Of a DNA stretch of 13,749 nucleotides, positions 1-6,588 are shown piece by piece (position 1 is the first letter of the stretch; every line of letters begins with the position of its first letter). The stretch is from the NCBI GenBank assembly GCA_036508555.1, contig DATCHD010000041.1:1-13749 (forward strand), written 5' to 3'. The stretch is from CAINVV01 sp036508555 (lineage in GTDB: Bacteria > Bacteroidota > Bacteroidia > Bacteroidales > Prolixibacteraceae). The position numbers were made by a program, and so were the translations under genes. Below the pieces are notes generated by a model. The model was not told where the DNA came from. It made no database searches and was given only the letters and a program-made list of their open reading frames with translations.

Positions 1-2
1 GA

Positions 3-809
3 ATTGAGCTGATGGTCAGCAGACGGCTGCCACACCGCGGATTGCCTGCCCGCTCCACCACAGTGCTCCGTAACGAATGCCTGATCCCTTTCCGGCTTGA
101 TCTTGCCGGCGGATGGCTAGATCAGCCTTATGTGTCCAAATATTACCCCGGACCGGTCATCACCATCTCCATCGAGCCGACCATAGATTTCAACGACCGT
201 AGCGGCATGTCAAGCAGTACCCGGGCCAAAGCCATCGAACTCTGGCAGACGGATATCCCCGAAGGTGACAAGGGAAAACTCGCACACACCCTTTTCTGCG
301 TGGAGAACCCTCCGGGTACGAAATGTGTAAGCGGTTCGCAGGATTCGATCGGCATCGTCTTCCCGGGGGTCAATAAGCTCAACTATGCGAAAGAAAACTA
401 CTGGCCAGTTTCGTTTGAATCACTTACTGATGAAGCAACGCTGCGCTGGATCGAGAACCACCTCTGGTTTATTAACCTCTCTCCACGCGATCAATGTTTT
501 GATGTACTGGCCGGAACAAAAATAGATGAAGCAGGAGCCAAAGCGCTTGCGGATGCTGCAGTGGGTTTGTGGCAATCCATCCTTAACAAAAATCTACCCC
601 AATTCGGCAAGTATTTCAGGGAATCCTTCGAGGCACAAATTGCCATGTTCCCCAACATGGTTACCCCACAAATTACAGAGGCCATTCACCAACATGAATC
701 TAATGCCTTGGGTTGGAAAATTTCCGGTGCTGGCGGGGGCGGGTATCTGGTGCTTGTATCTGAGACGCCTGTCGGGAATGCGATGCAGATCAGAATTAGG
801 AGAGGATGA
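3..809 (+). CDS. GHMP-family sugar kinase domain, 3' part of a cytidylyltransferase-GHMP kinase fusion (5' end outside window)
   Basis: The reading frame is open at the left edge and the first codons (IELMVSRRLPHRGLPARST) match the linker of the cytidylyltransferase-kinase gene at 12984, so the ATG at 12 is internal and the true start lies upstream. Visible kinase features are the N-terminal substrate motif FRLDLAGGWLDQP (about bases 90-128), a serine-rich nucleotide-loop candidate RSGMSSSTR, the GSQDSIGIVFPG segment, and the C-terminal glycine motif ISGAGGGGYLVLV just before the end. Such kinases phosphorylate a sugar in the cytosol, and the fused transferase domain would then activate it to a nucleotide sugar, as in heptose or fucose activation pathways. 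The exact sugar is not evident. The C-terminus looks complete and this copy shows no lesion inside the window. Confidence 0.8.
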   Translation: MELMVSRRLPHRGLPARSTTVLRNECLIPFRLDLAGGWLDQPYVSKYYPGPVITISIEPTIDFNDRSGMSSSTRAKAIELWQTDIPEGDKGKLAHTLFCVENPPGTKCVSGSQDSIGIVFPGVNKLNYAKENYWPVSFESLTDEATLRWIENHLWFINLSPRDQCFDVLAGTKIDEAGAKALADAAVGLWQSILNKNLPQFGKYFRESFEAQIAMFPNMVTPQITEAIHQHESNALGWKISGAGGGGYLVLVSETPVGNAMQIRIRRG

Positions 810-810
810 G

Positions 811-939
811 GGGACGACGGGGAGGACTTGGACGAAGGGGACGAGTCCTGACCACAAGCTTGCACCGGAACAAATCCTACCCCGCAGGGGTTAAATGTTT
901 AAAACGAAAGCGGAGCAACGCAATACAGAATATTGACAA
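811..939. repeat. Intergenic stretch with purine-rich tract and CCCCGCAGGGG palindrome
   Basis: After the kinase stop there is a purine-rich tract (about 813-845, units resembling GACGGGGAGGAC), followed by a short palindrome CCCC-GCA-GGGG at 880-890 leading into TTAAATGTTT. The latter resembles intergenic repeats I recall from Bacteroidota genomes. The purine tract resembles the segment embedded in fcl at 11558-11650. No gene is seen here. Confidence 0.4.
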
Positions 940-1461
940 ATGAGTAAATACCCAATAGAGCGAAAAGACGATATTGACCTAAAATTGATTAGCAAAATCA
1001 TTCAGAAAGTGGATCAAATGAACTCCAAATATGTGGATTCGGAATCTGATCTCATCTTCAAACAACAACCTTTCCTAATATCCATAATTCTTGGGTACAA
1101 AATCGATTTGAAACCTGCGGAATTGGAAGAAGTCACCAAACTGATATTTTTGATTTGGGAATATTTCAAGGAGAATCCGAAAATAAAAACGACTCAGGTA
1201 ACCAAAAGTCAGTTTGAAAGAATAGAGCGAAAAAATTTATTCCTTATAAAATATTACGAAGGCGAAACCACAGAGAAAGATAAAATGATTGTTCTCGCTT
1301 CAAACATGGAGCATTTAGATTCAAAAGGCTTACTAACTGCGATGTATTTAAGATGCAACACACAAATTCCTCTGGCAAAAATGGAAATTAGTACCAAAGG
1401 AATATTAATGATTGGATTAAAAAGTTTGATTGAATGCTTTGATGAAATCAAAAATTCGTAG
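940..1461 (+). CDS. Hypothetical protein, 173 aa
   Basis: I do not recognise a family. The predicted protein is 173 residues, rich in Lys, Ile and Glu, with no signal peptide or clear membrane segment, so it is probably cytosolic. Its frame is open from ATG 940 with no stop until 1461. Base composition is clearly more AT-rich than the kinase gene before it, which suggests a different origin. No Shine-Dalgarno sequence precedes the start. It stands alone between the kinase gene and the first sugar-transferase remnant, with nothing co-oriented close enough to suggest an operon. Confidence 0.6.
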   Translation: MSKYPIERKDDIDLKLISKIIQKVDQMNSKYVDSESDLIFKQQPFLISIILGYKIDLKPAELEEVTKLIFLIWEYFKENPKIKTTQVTKSQFERIERKNLFLIKYYEGETTEKDKMIVLASNMEHLDSKGLLTAMYLRCNTQIPLAKMEISTKGILMIGLKSLIECFDEIKNS

Positions 1462-1537
1462 AATTGTGAAATCGGCTGCGAAAACACAGCAATTCAGCTT
1501 ACAAAGATGGTGAATTAAGATATTTATAGAAAATGAC

Positions 1538-1901
1538 AAAAAATTAGTCCTATTTTCACCGTTATTAATCCCTGTTTGCATTTGTCTTCTCTTAACTGGC
1601 GAACATTATATTTTCTATTTTCAAAAAAGAGTTGGTTTCAAAAACAAATTGTTCGATATCTGGAAGTTTGCAACGATGCTGAAAAACAGCCCCAATATGG
1701 CTGGGGGTGCAATTCACGTCAAAGCTACTATCAACAATGTTATTCCTGGATTGACTGGAATCGGTTCCATCGTTTTCAGGGATGAAGAAAGGTTACTTTA
1801 TGCTTATCTTCCTAACCGCATGGGCTATTTTGGTCCCAAAAAACGATTTAGCTTACATCGTTTTCAAAGATTTACCGGAGAGGCCGGAAATAATGAGCTA
1901 A
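1538..1901 (+). pseudogene. Sugar-transferase remnant, copy 1 (initiating glycosyl-phosphate transferase, catalytic core deleted)
   Basis: One frame reads an N-terminal hydrophobic segment (LFSPLLIPVCICLLLTGEH), then the FQKRVGFKNKLFDIWKF motif and ATMLKNSPNMAGGAI. It then jumps directly to HVKATINNVIPGLTGIGSI. Bacterial sugar transferases (WcaJ/undecaprenyl-phosphate hexose-1-phosphate transferase family) normally have a core of about 40 residues between these points, including the ELPQL..GDMSIVGPRP motif seen in copies at 4141 and 13598. That core is missing here, so this copy cannot be an active membrane phosphoglycosyltransferase. A second deletion joins FRDEERLL directly to a YAYLP tail. 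The junction at CAATTCACGTCAAAG is shared with the copy at 7176, so the core deletion predates that duplication. Confidence 0.75.
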
Positions 1902-1904
1902 TGA

Positions 1905-1937
1905 CCCCGGTCCCTGAGCGGAGCTCAGGGACCGGGG
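1905..1937. repeat. Dispersed palindrome (GGTCCCTGAGCGGAG family), module 1
   Basis: CCCCGGTCCCTGAG is followed after a CGGAG spacer by its exact inverse CTCAGGGACCGGGG, giving 14 bp arms. The same element, longer and with a GTCGAAGGG extension, lies at the equivalent place in modules 2 and 3 and inside gmd and fcl. Lack of a following T-run argues against a simple terminator. Confidence 0.8.
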
Positions 1938-1958
1938 TACAGGGAGTAGGGAATCAGA

Positions 1959-2099
1959 ATGACTAAAGAGCAACCTTCCGCGGTAGCATTTACAAAAACG
2001 TTAACAGATCCTTTGGGACGGAAGGGGTGAATCATAAGGTTGATTAACGAAGCCAAAGAAGCCGGAATCGAGGAAATCGGCATTATCATTCACGCATGA
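1959..2099 (+). pseudogene. Conserved MTKEQPSAVAF fragment, module 1, with possible nucleotidyltransferase piece
   Basis: An ATG-initiated segment MTKEQPSAVAFTKTLTDP runs to a TGA at 2028. The same frame then reads RLINEAKEAGIEEIGIIIHA before the next stop. The first piece recurs at 4533 and 7727 always just after the palindrome, so it is probably the start of one ancestral gene. The second piece resembles the EA..AGIEEI segment of sugar-nucleotide pyrophosphorylases, which would fit a start for the UDPGP-like gene whose remnants lie downstream. That link is inference. Confidence 0.45.
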
Positions 2100-2129
2100 A
2101 TAATCCAGTAATATTCGCAAAGATTTTTA

Positions 2130-2137
2130 TAAATTTG
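2130..2137 (+). promoter_or_regulatory. Candidate Bacteroidota -7 element TAAATTTG
   Basis: TAAATTTG fits TAnnTTTG and lies 15 bases before the antitoxin ATG at 2153. No convincing -33 TTTG was found at the right spacing. Confidence 0.35.
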
Positions 2138-2152
2138 TGAAAATATATTTTT

Positions 2153-2407
2153 ATGGAAACGGTATTCAAATTAAAGGCAAAAGATTTGGACAGAAGTTTT
2201 ATCGACTCGGTAAAGAATCTTTTCAAAGACATGGAAATAGAAATATCCATTAAACCAACGCAGGACGAAACGGAATATCTCTTCAATACGCCTGCCAACA
2301 AAAAGAAATTATTGGAGGCAATTAAAGAAGTGAAGCAGAATAAAAATCTGATCCGCTTTACAGGCAAAGAGTTTGAAGAATTGTATGAAAAAATGCTCAA
2401 TGCATGA
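2153..2407 (+). CDS. Antitoxin of a YoeB/Txe-type toxin-antitoxin pair
   Basis: A small 84-residue cytosolic protein. Its C-terminal half (NKKKLLEAIKEVKQNKNLI) resembles the toxin-binding tail of antitoxins paired with YoeB/Txe RNases in Bacteroidota, and the first half would be the dimer or DNA-binding part. The frame is intact. Its stop overlaps the start of the toxin remnant by ATGA (2404-2407), the usual translational coupling of such operons. It occupies the TA slot of module 1. Because the toxin is broken, the antitoxin may survive as an anti-addiction protein or by drift. Family assignment rests mainly on the partner. Confidence 0.65.
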   Translation: METVFKLKAKDLDRSFIDSVKNLFKDMEIEISIKPTQDETEYLFNTPANKKKLLEAIKEVKQNKNLIRFTGKEFEELYEKMLNA

Positions 2408-2603
2408 TACACAATATCACTTTTGCCCCCAAAGCTTTTGATTCCTATAAAGAGTGGGCGACTACTGATAAGGAAAGCCGGAGCCATTAAAACATCAATT
2501 AATGGGTTGTTGGTCACGGCAAATTAATAAAGAACATCGTCTTGTTTATCAGGTTATTTCAGAAAGTGGAATAATTATCCTGCAATGTAAATATCACTAT
2601 TGA
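2404..2603 (+). pseudogene. YoeB/Txe-type endoribonuclease toxin, internal deletion with frameshift
   Basis: The start reads MIHNITFAPKAFDSYKEWATTDKE, typical of the YoeB/Txe N-terminus. In the other frame from 2472 the sequence reads GKPEPLKHQLMGCWSRQI and continues through NKEHRLVYQV to the terminal CKYHY and a TGA at 2601-2603, which is the family's catalytic C-terminal half. The segment normally between them, roughly 20-25 residues, is missing and the two halves are out of frame, so no functional ribosome-dependent mRNA interferase can be made. The C-terminal half shows no further damage, so the deletion looks recent. Confidence 0.8.
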
Positions 2604-2685
2604 ATCCACTTCTAGCCCTAAACTCCTATCCACTTGGATCTTACGGGTGGATTACACCTCATTTTTTGTCCACAAATTCACATAA

Positions 2686-3251
2686 ACAGCAAAAGCGGCA
2701 GTCATCGCTTCCGGTATTGTACCTCCCGGAATGGAAGGTGCAGGCCTGCCTTTAAGTCAATTGCTCGAAAAAATGGCTGGCAAAGGAAAAGGGATCGAAT
2801 TTATTAGCTTCGCTGATTTCGCTTTGTATGCGTGCTACCGCCCAAACAGAAAGTCTATCTGGTATACTTAACGAAGACGAACGCCGATTAGTTGCCTCAA
2901 AAGCAATTTTAGGTGAATGGATTGGTGGCTCAGGCGGTGGCTGGCAGGATTCGGGTGGTGTCTGGCCCGGAATGAAATTAATAAAAGGAGTTCAAGCGTT
3001 AGAAGGAGATCCTGAATTTGGAATCAGCAAGGGTCGTTTGCTGCCTCAACATACCATTTTGGATGTTGAAAAAGTAAGTTTAGAGACCAGACAAAAGCTT
3101 CAGGATAGTCTGGTGATGGTGCATGGTGGAATGGCTCAGGATGTGGGTCCCATTCTGGAAATGGTAACCGAGAAATACCTGCTTCGGTCAAAGAAAGAAT
3201 GGATTGGTCGCCAAAATGCCATTGCCTATTTTGATCTGTAAATGGGACTAA
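2686..3251 (+). pseudogene. Fucokinase-like GHMP kinase remnant, phosphate-loop region deleted
   Basis: From 2686 one frame reads AKAAVIASGIVPPGMEGAGL, then LSQLLEKMAGKGKGIEFISFADFA. The frame then changes near 2828 to MRATAQTESLSGIL and continues to GGSGGGWQDSGGVWPGMKL, DPEFGISKGRLLPQ and WIGRQNAIAYFDL. The GGGWQD..GG..PG.K motif is characteristic of fucokinase-type GHMP kinases. The GSGLGTSS-type phosphate loop expected between the two pieces is missing, so the remnant should be inactive. Its last bases carry, in another frame, ICKWD plus stop, the same ending as the UDPGP-like remnants at 5925 and 8998. This suggests one ancestral UDPGP-fucokinase fusion gene. Confidence 0.65.
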
Positions 3252-3266
3252 TAGTTTGCAATTTGT

Positions 3267-3274
3267 TATCTTTG
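3267..3274 (+). promoter_or_regulatory. Candidate -7 element TATCTTTG
   Basis: TATCTTTG fits TAnnTTTG, 16 bases before ATG 3291. The same octamer precedes the antitoxin gene at 12427. Confidence 0.4.
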
Positions 3275-3290
3275 TAAAAAATAAAGCAAA

Positions 3291-3524
3291 ATGGAAGCAT
3301 ATAAATTTGCAACAACTGTTTTGGAAAATGGGATTATAAAAATTCCCGAATTGAAAGGTTATGCCGATCAAAAGGTTGAGGTTTTTGTAGTATTAAAGTC
3401 TAAAAAAAGCATTAAACCCATCAATAAAACAATGGATGATTTTTTCGTGAAATGGGCTTGTGCTTTTTCAATTGTCCAAACTGATGATGTCAAATATAAC
3501 TACCTGATGGAGAAATACAAATGA
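3291..3524 (+). CDS. VapB-like antitoxin of a PIN-domain TA pair
   Basis: A 77-residue intact protein. The N-terminal ATTVLENGIIKIPELKGY resembles the AbrB/MazE-like strand region of VapB antitoxins. The C-terminal DDFFVKWACAF..LMEKYK is like the toxin-wrapping tail found next to PIN toxins in Bacteroidota. Its TGA overlaps the ATG of the PIN remnant (ATGA at 3521-3524). This is the second TA pair between the module 1 kinase remnant and module 2. Confidence 0.6.
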   Translation: MEAYKFATTVLENGIIKIPELKGYADQKVEVFVVLKSKKSIKPINKTMDDFFVKWACAFSIVQTDDVKYNYLMEKYK

Positions 3525-3842
3525 ATAAAATTTTGTTGGACACCAACATTATTCTTGACATTGCATTGGAACGCAGGGAATTTTTTGAAAAAATCTAAGG
3601 GACATCAATTGACAATTTCTTTTTTAAAGAATCTTTTTGATTTTATTGATATAGCAGATGTAAGCAAAGAAATAATATTCAGTGCATTAAATTCTGAATT
3701 AACAGATTTTGAAGATGCTGTACAAACAGAATGAGCAGAACAAAATGGAATAAATGTTATCATTACCCGGAACATTGTTGATTTCAAAAAGTCGAAATTG
3801 AAAATATTCACTCCATCTGAGTTTATTAGTCAATTATCTTAA
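3521..3842 (+). pseudogene. PIN-domain (VapC-like) ribonuclease toxin, disrupted
   Basis: It begins MNKILLDTNIILDIALERRE, with the first catalytic aspartate in LLDTN, then stops at FFEKI-TAA. A different frame continues FLKNLFDFIDIADVSKEII, TDFEDAVQTE, an in-frame TGA, then NGINVIITRNIVDFKKS and a C-terminal FTPSEFISQLS ending at 3842. TRN..DF is the conserved end of PIN domains. The middle of the domain is missing and there is a separate nonsense codon near 3731, so this toxin is dead by at least two lesions. Confidence 0.75.
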
Positions 3843-3883
3843 AATAATTGGATTAAGGTTGATTCCAACAGAACGTGATCTTT

Positions 3884-4016
3884 GTAAATACCGAACCTGT
3901 TTCTCAATGGCACGCTCAGACAATTAATGGAGGATAATCCCAATTTAAAATACCTGTTGCTGCACAACATTGATACTTTGGGAGCCAATGCTGATCCAGC
4001 AGTAACCGGCCAGTAG
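3884..4016 (+). pseudogene. UDPGP-like (UTP-glucose-1-phosphate uridylyltransferase family) fragment
   Basis: One frame reads PNLFLNGTLRQLMEDNPNL then KYLLLHNIDTLGANADPAV before a TAG. The LLLHNIDTLGA..DP segment is typical of eukaryotic-type UDP-glucose pyrophosphorylases and is also in the larger remnant at 5327. This fragment keeps 19 codons (between two CCTGTT repeats at 3896 and 3953) that are missing from the 5327 copy. It is too short to be functional. Confidence 0.65.
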
Positions 4017-4099
4017 CTATGACGACAGAAATCAAAATAAAAAGACCCATCATTTCTGACAAGTCTTAGTTCTTTAACTTGGTTACGTTATCCGAAGAC

Positions 4100-4420
4100 A
4101 AGAGCCATCGAACTATGCTATGGTATACCGCTATCCCCGAAGGAGACATGAGTATAGTCGGTCCCAGACCATTGGTCGATAAGAATTTTGAACTTTATCC
4201 AATTCATGTCAAAGCTACTATCAACAATGTTAAACCTGGATTGATAGGAATCGGATCTATCGTTTTCAGGGATGAAGAAAGGTTACTATCAGGAGCTTTG
4301 GTACCAGAAACGCCTTTCCTTCTATACTGATTTCATGCTTATCTTCCTGACAGCTTGGGCTATTTTAGTCCCAAAAAGCGATTTAGCTTACATCGTTTTT
4401 AAAGATTTGCCGGAGCGGCC
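4100..4420 (+). pseudogene. Chimera: GHMP-kinase fragment joined to sugar-transferase remnant, copy 2
   Basis: Bases 4100-4148 match the kinase segment around AIELW..TDIPEGD (13530-13575). At AGGAGACA the frame continues directly as the transferase catalytic motif GDMSIVGPRPLVDKNFELYP, then IHVKATINNVKPGLIGIG and VFRDEERLLS. A frameshifting deletion then leaves only pieces of the C-terminal region. At 13569 and 13635 the same octamer AGGAGATA occurs once in the kinase and once in the transferase, 66 bp apart, so deletion between them would create exactly this junction. Module 2 starts here. Confidence 0.75.
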
Positions 4421-4438
4421 GAAGATAATGTGCTAATG

Positions 4439-4512
4439 GCTCCGGTCCCTGAGCGGAGTCGAAGGGTCAAGAGGGGAAATGAGACCCTTCGACTGCGCTC
4501 AGGGACCGGAGC
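4439..4512. repeat. Dispersed palindrome, module 2, 30 bp arms
   Basis: The left arm 4439-4468 (starting GCTCCGGTCCCTGAGCGGAG) and right arm 4483-4512 are inverse copies with one mismatch noted by eye, around a 14-base loop. It lies exactly between the sugar-transferase remnant and the MTKDQ fragment, as in modules 1 and 3. Confidence 0.85.
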
Positions 4513-4532
4513 ACAAGGAGACGGGGATCAGA

Positions 4533-4600
4533 ATGACCAAAGACCAACCGTCCGCGGTAGCATTTACAAAAACGTTAACAGATCCTTTCGGACGGAAAGA
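4533..4600 (+). pseudogene. Conserved MTKDQPSAVAF fragment, module 2
   Basis: It reads MTKDQPSAVAFTKTLTDPFG, nearly identical to the fragments at 1959 and 7727, then diverges just before the MazF-type TA operon. It is probably the first codons of a lost gene. Confidence 0.45.
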
Positions 4601-4620
4601 GGGGCGAATGAGAAAGGAAC

Positions 4621-4652
4621 TTGGGTAGTTCTGGATTTAAAATGTACCTTTG
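4621..4652 (+). promoter_or_regulatory. Candidate promoter of the MazF-type TA operon
   Basis: TTG at 4621-4623 and TACCTTTG at 4645-4652 are 21 bases apart, matching the Bacteroidota -33/-7 arrangement. The antitoxin ATG at 4662 follows within 10 bases, so the leader would be very short. Confidence 0.45.
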
Positions 4653-4661
4653 ATAAAAAAA

Positions 4662-4883
4662 ATGCAAAACATAATAATTACAACCAAGAGCAAACAATCA
4701 GTAGCTTTTCTTAAAAAACTTTTATCAAAGCTTGACGATGTAAAAAATATTGAAATCGTTGAAGAAAAGGGAGAAGTGCCTTTTGTTGTTTTATCTGAAA
4801 GTTCACTCGCAAAAGAATGGAGTAGCGAAGAAGATGATATTTGGGATAACTGGGCAAAAGAAAAACTGAAAATTGCACGTTAA
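4662..4883 (+). CDS. Antitoxin of a MazF/PemK-type TA pair
   Basis: A 73-residue protein starting MQNIIITTKSKQSVAFLKKL. I chose ATG 4662 over an upstream TTG at 4650 because the TTG overlaps the promoter element. The acidic, Trp-containing C-terminus (EEDDIWDNWAKEKLK) is what is expected for a tail that occupies a MazF groove. The stop TAA overlaps the toxin ATG (TAATG at 4881-4885), indicating coupled translation. The partner identifies it more firmly than its own sequence does. Confidence 0.65.
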   Translation: MQNIIITTKSKQSVAFLKKLLSKLDDVKNIEIVEEKGEVPFVVLSESSLAKEWSSEEDDIWDNWAKEKLKIAR

Positions 4884-5215
4884 TGAATTTCTCTAAGGGC
4901 GATATTGTTATCATTCCGGTTCCTTTTACAGACAATAAAGGATATAAACTTCGACCGGCAGTTGTTATTTCAAACGATACGATTCATCAAACCGGTGACG
5001 TACTGATTGTTCAAATAACCTCAAAGTTAAAACAAGATAACCTTAGTATCACTATTACCAATGATGATATAACGGAGGGCTTACCTGTAAAAAGCTATAT
5101 TCGTGTACATAAGATATTTGTCCTTGAGCAAAGGTTAATCAAAGGCAAAGTATCGAGCCTCAAAATTGCGAAATATCAGGAATTAATTCAAAGGATCAAC
5201 CAAATCATCGAATAA
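4883..5215 (+). CDS. MazF/PemK-family mRNA interferase toxin, intact
   Basis: A 110-residue protein with the whole PemK/MazF fold layout: GDIVIIPVPFTD at the N-terminus, LRPAVVIS, a central DVLIVQITSK strand and a final IRVHKIFVLEQRLIKGKV segment before a C-terminal helix. This family cleaves mRNA at short sequence motifs in the cytosol. Length is normal and no lesion is visible. It is one of only two undamaged toxins in the window. It is AT-rich relative to the sugar-gene remnants on both sides, which fits acquisition as a mobile TA cassette. Confidence 0.85.
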   Translation: MNFSKGDIVIIPVPFTDNKGYKLRPAVVISNDTIHQTGDVLIVQITSKLKQDNLSITITNDDITEGLPVKSYIRVHKIFVLEQRLIKGKVSSLKIAKYQELIQRINQIIE

Positions 5216-5260
5216 ATCGGACACCGTAATAATCCCATTTCTTCAACACCTTCCTAATCA

Positions 5261-5326
5261 CCTTTTCGTCTGGATCTGGCTGGTGGTTGGCTCGACCAGC
5301 CTTATGTTTCTAAATATTACCCCGGT
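5261..5326 (+). pseudogene. GHMP-kinase N-terminal motif fragment
   Basis: Twenty-two codons read PFRLDLAGGWLDQPYVSKYY-PG, matching the kinase at 90-155 and 13398-13464 with synonymous differences. It is cut off directly into the UDPGP-like remnant in a different frame, so two genes are fused at base 5326/5327. Confidence 0.75.
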
Positions 5327-5925
5327 TGCATGCGCCGCACTCATCAATTGGGCAAAATCAGCAGGCGAAGCCGAAGATTATCGGGATAACTTATCTTCGC
5401 AGTGCATTCATCCGGTAGGTCATTGGTACGAGAGACCGAACCTGTTGCTGCACAACATTGATACTTTGGGAGCCAATGCTGATCCAGCAGTGCTTGGTTA
5501 CCATATCCAGCAGCAAAAGGCCATGACGGTCGAATTGATTACCCGCAAGTTGGACGACCGCGGCGGTGGTTTGGCAAAAGTTAACGGTCAGATTCGTTTG
5601 GTGGAAGGTCTCGCTCTACCCGATGAGAAGATTGAATTTAATCTAAGCTATTACAATTCAAATACCTTTTGGATTGATATAGACAAACTGCTTACTGTAT
5701 TTGGATTAAACCGTGATGATTTAATCAATACCGAAAAAGTCAAGGTTGCCGTTTACAAAATGGCATCCCGCATGCCCACCTATGTCACCATCAAAGAGGT
5801 AAAAAAACGTTGGGGAAAAGGTTCCCAGAATGAGGGGCCAGCAACTCAAAGAAGTTTCACAATTAGATGGCTGGTTACGCGATGGTTCCAAAGATTACAT
5901 TGACTCAATTTGTAAATGGGATTAA
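5327..5925 (+). pseudogene. UDPGP-like pyrophosphorylase remnant, larger copy
   Basis: The frame reads ALINWAKSAGEAEDYRDNLS (unidentified piece), then LLLHNIDTLGANADPAVLGY, RKLDDRGGGLAKVNGQIRLV, FNLSYYNSNTFWIDIDKLL and PTYVTIKEVKKRWGKG. These are hallmark segments of the UDPGP/UGP2-type family, which makes a UDP-sugar from UTP and a sugar-1-phosphate. The N-terminal nucleotide-binding part is missing. After GKG the frame shifts into VSQLDGWLRDGSKDYIDSIC-KWD-stop (about 5829-5925). The junction near 5826 is identical in the copy at 8701, and a 57 bp internal deletion is evident against the 3884 fragment. A long open frame remains but it is not a whole enzyme. Confidence 0.7.
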
Positions 5926-6029
5926 TAGTTTGCAATTACGGGCGTTGGGTGGATGTCCGATAAGTATGTGGTGAACAGTGAATTTTGCTCAGATAGTTAG
6001 GGGCGGCCTGCGTTCGGCCTATTTTATAT
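5926..6029. other. Intergenic, nothing recognised
   Basis: The first 12 bases continue a tail (TGTAAATGGGATTAATAG and TTTGCAATT) shared with 3237-3263. The remainder shows no gene or clear repeat. Confidence 0.4.
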
Positions 6030-6074
6030 GTTGACAATCCTCCCGGAACCAAATATGTAAGTGGCTTACAGGAT
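6030..6074 (+). pseudogene. GHMP-kinase central motif fragment
   Basis: Fifteen codons read VDNPPGTKYVSGLQD, against VENPPGTKCVSGSQD in the kinase at 300-344 (12 of 15 residues agree). The fragment ends almost at the palindrome at 6082. Confidence 0.65.
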
Positions 6075-6081
6075 TGTTGTA

Positions 6082-6104
6082 ATCCCTCGTTGCAAACGAG
6101 GGAT
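6082..6104. repeat. ATCCCTCGTTG...AACGAGGGAT hairpin
   Basis: ATCCCTCGTT and AACGAGGGAT are inverse copies around GCA. The core recurs at the centre of the long hairpin at 8602-8660. Confidence 0.7.
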
Positions 6105-6134
6105 AGCAGTATCGCTGGCAGTGAGATTGCAATT

Positions 6135-6164
6135 TTTGTATTACAGGAATTTACCGTAACTTCG
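6135..6164 (+). promoter_or_regulatory. Candidate promoter of coiled-coil membrane protein 1
   Basis: TTTG at 6135-6138 and TAACTTCG at 6157-6164 (one mismatch to TAnnTTTG) are 18 bases apart. The block TTTACCGTAACTTCGTG is repeated before the paralogue at 9080. Confidence 0.4.
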
Positions 6165-6180
6165 TGGTAAATATACGGTC

Positions 6181-6567
6181 ATGAAAAAACTACTTATCCT
6201 TGTTTTTGTACTGCTTTTCTCCGGGATCCTGAAAGCCCAGGAGCAACAGGTGGTCGTGCCCTATACTTTAGCTGATCGTGACCGGATCATACGGCTTGAA
6301 GCAAAGATGGATGTAAAGTTCGAAAGCATCCAATTGCAAATAAATCAGTTGAGTACTTTATTCTATTGGGGGTTTGGTATATTGATTACCCTATTCATTT
6401 TTATGATGGGTTATATAATTTGGGATCGCAGGACAGCCTTGCAACCAGCTTTGGACAAAGCATCCGATGCAAATGAAAAAAGCACTACACTTATCCAGAC
6501 GCTTCGTGAATATTCAAAAAAACACGCCGATCTGGCCGAAATCCTGAGAACACACGGAATTTTGTAA
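6181..6567 (+). CDS. Signal-peptide/coiled-coil/transmembrane protein, paralogue 1 (128 aa)
   Basis: The protein starts with a clear signal peptide (residues 1-20, MKKLLILVFVLLFSGILKAQ). A short polar stretch VVVPYTLADRDR and a brief coiled-coil segment with a single AKMDVKF heptad follow. One membrane helix (about 61-80, FYWGFGILITLFIFMMGY) is followed by the positive stop WDRR, and a conserved C-terminal tail ends LREYSKKHADLAEILRTHGIL. The likely topology has the coiled coil in the periplasm and the tail in the cytosol. Two close paralogues sit at 6589 and 9080. I recall related unnamed proteins in Bacteroidota but no function. It directly follows the UDPGP-like remnant, as does the copy at 9080. 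Confidence 0.75.
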   Translation: MKKLLILVFVLLFSGILKAQEQQVVVPYTLADRDRIIRLEAKMDVKFESIQLQINQLSTLFYWGFGILITLFIFMMGYIIWDRRTALQPALDKASDANEKSTTLIQTLREYSKKHADLAEILRTHGIL

Positions 6568-6572
6568 CTTCG
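6565..6572 (+). promoter_or_regulatory. Duplicated promoter-like block overlapping the stop of paralogue 1
   Basis: TAACTTCG again precedes the ATG at 6589 and its TAA is the stop codon of the previous gene. The tandem duplication therefore copied the leader with the gene. Confidence 0.3.
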
Positions 6573-6588
6573 TGGTAAATATAAGGTC

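Noticed and set aside
526..894. Forward ORF of 122 codons overlapping the kinase in another frame
   Set aside because: The kinase frame has conserved motifs through 809; this frame has none.
2086..2517. Reverse-strand ORF of 143 codons opposite the YoeB-type pair
   Set aside because: The forward strand carries a recognisable antitoxin and toxin remnant; the reverse reading has no recognisable motif.
3605..3811. Reverse-strand ORF of 68 codons opposite the PIN remnant
   Set aside because: The forward strand clearly reads PIN-domain motifs (TDFEDA, TRN..DF) across the same bases.
4439..4512. Rho-independent terminator at the module 2 palindrome
   Set aside because: No T-run follows the right arm and the same element occurs inside translated genes.
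4430..4714. Forward ORF of 94 codons across the module 2 palindrome
   Set aside because: Most of it is palindrome read-through (PVPERSRRVKRG); only the MTKDQ fragment in another frame is conserved between modules.
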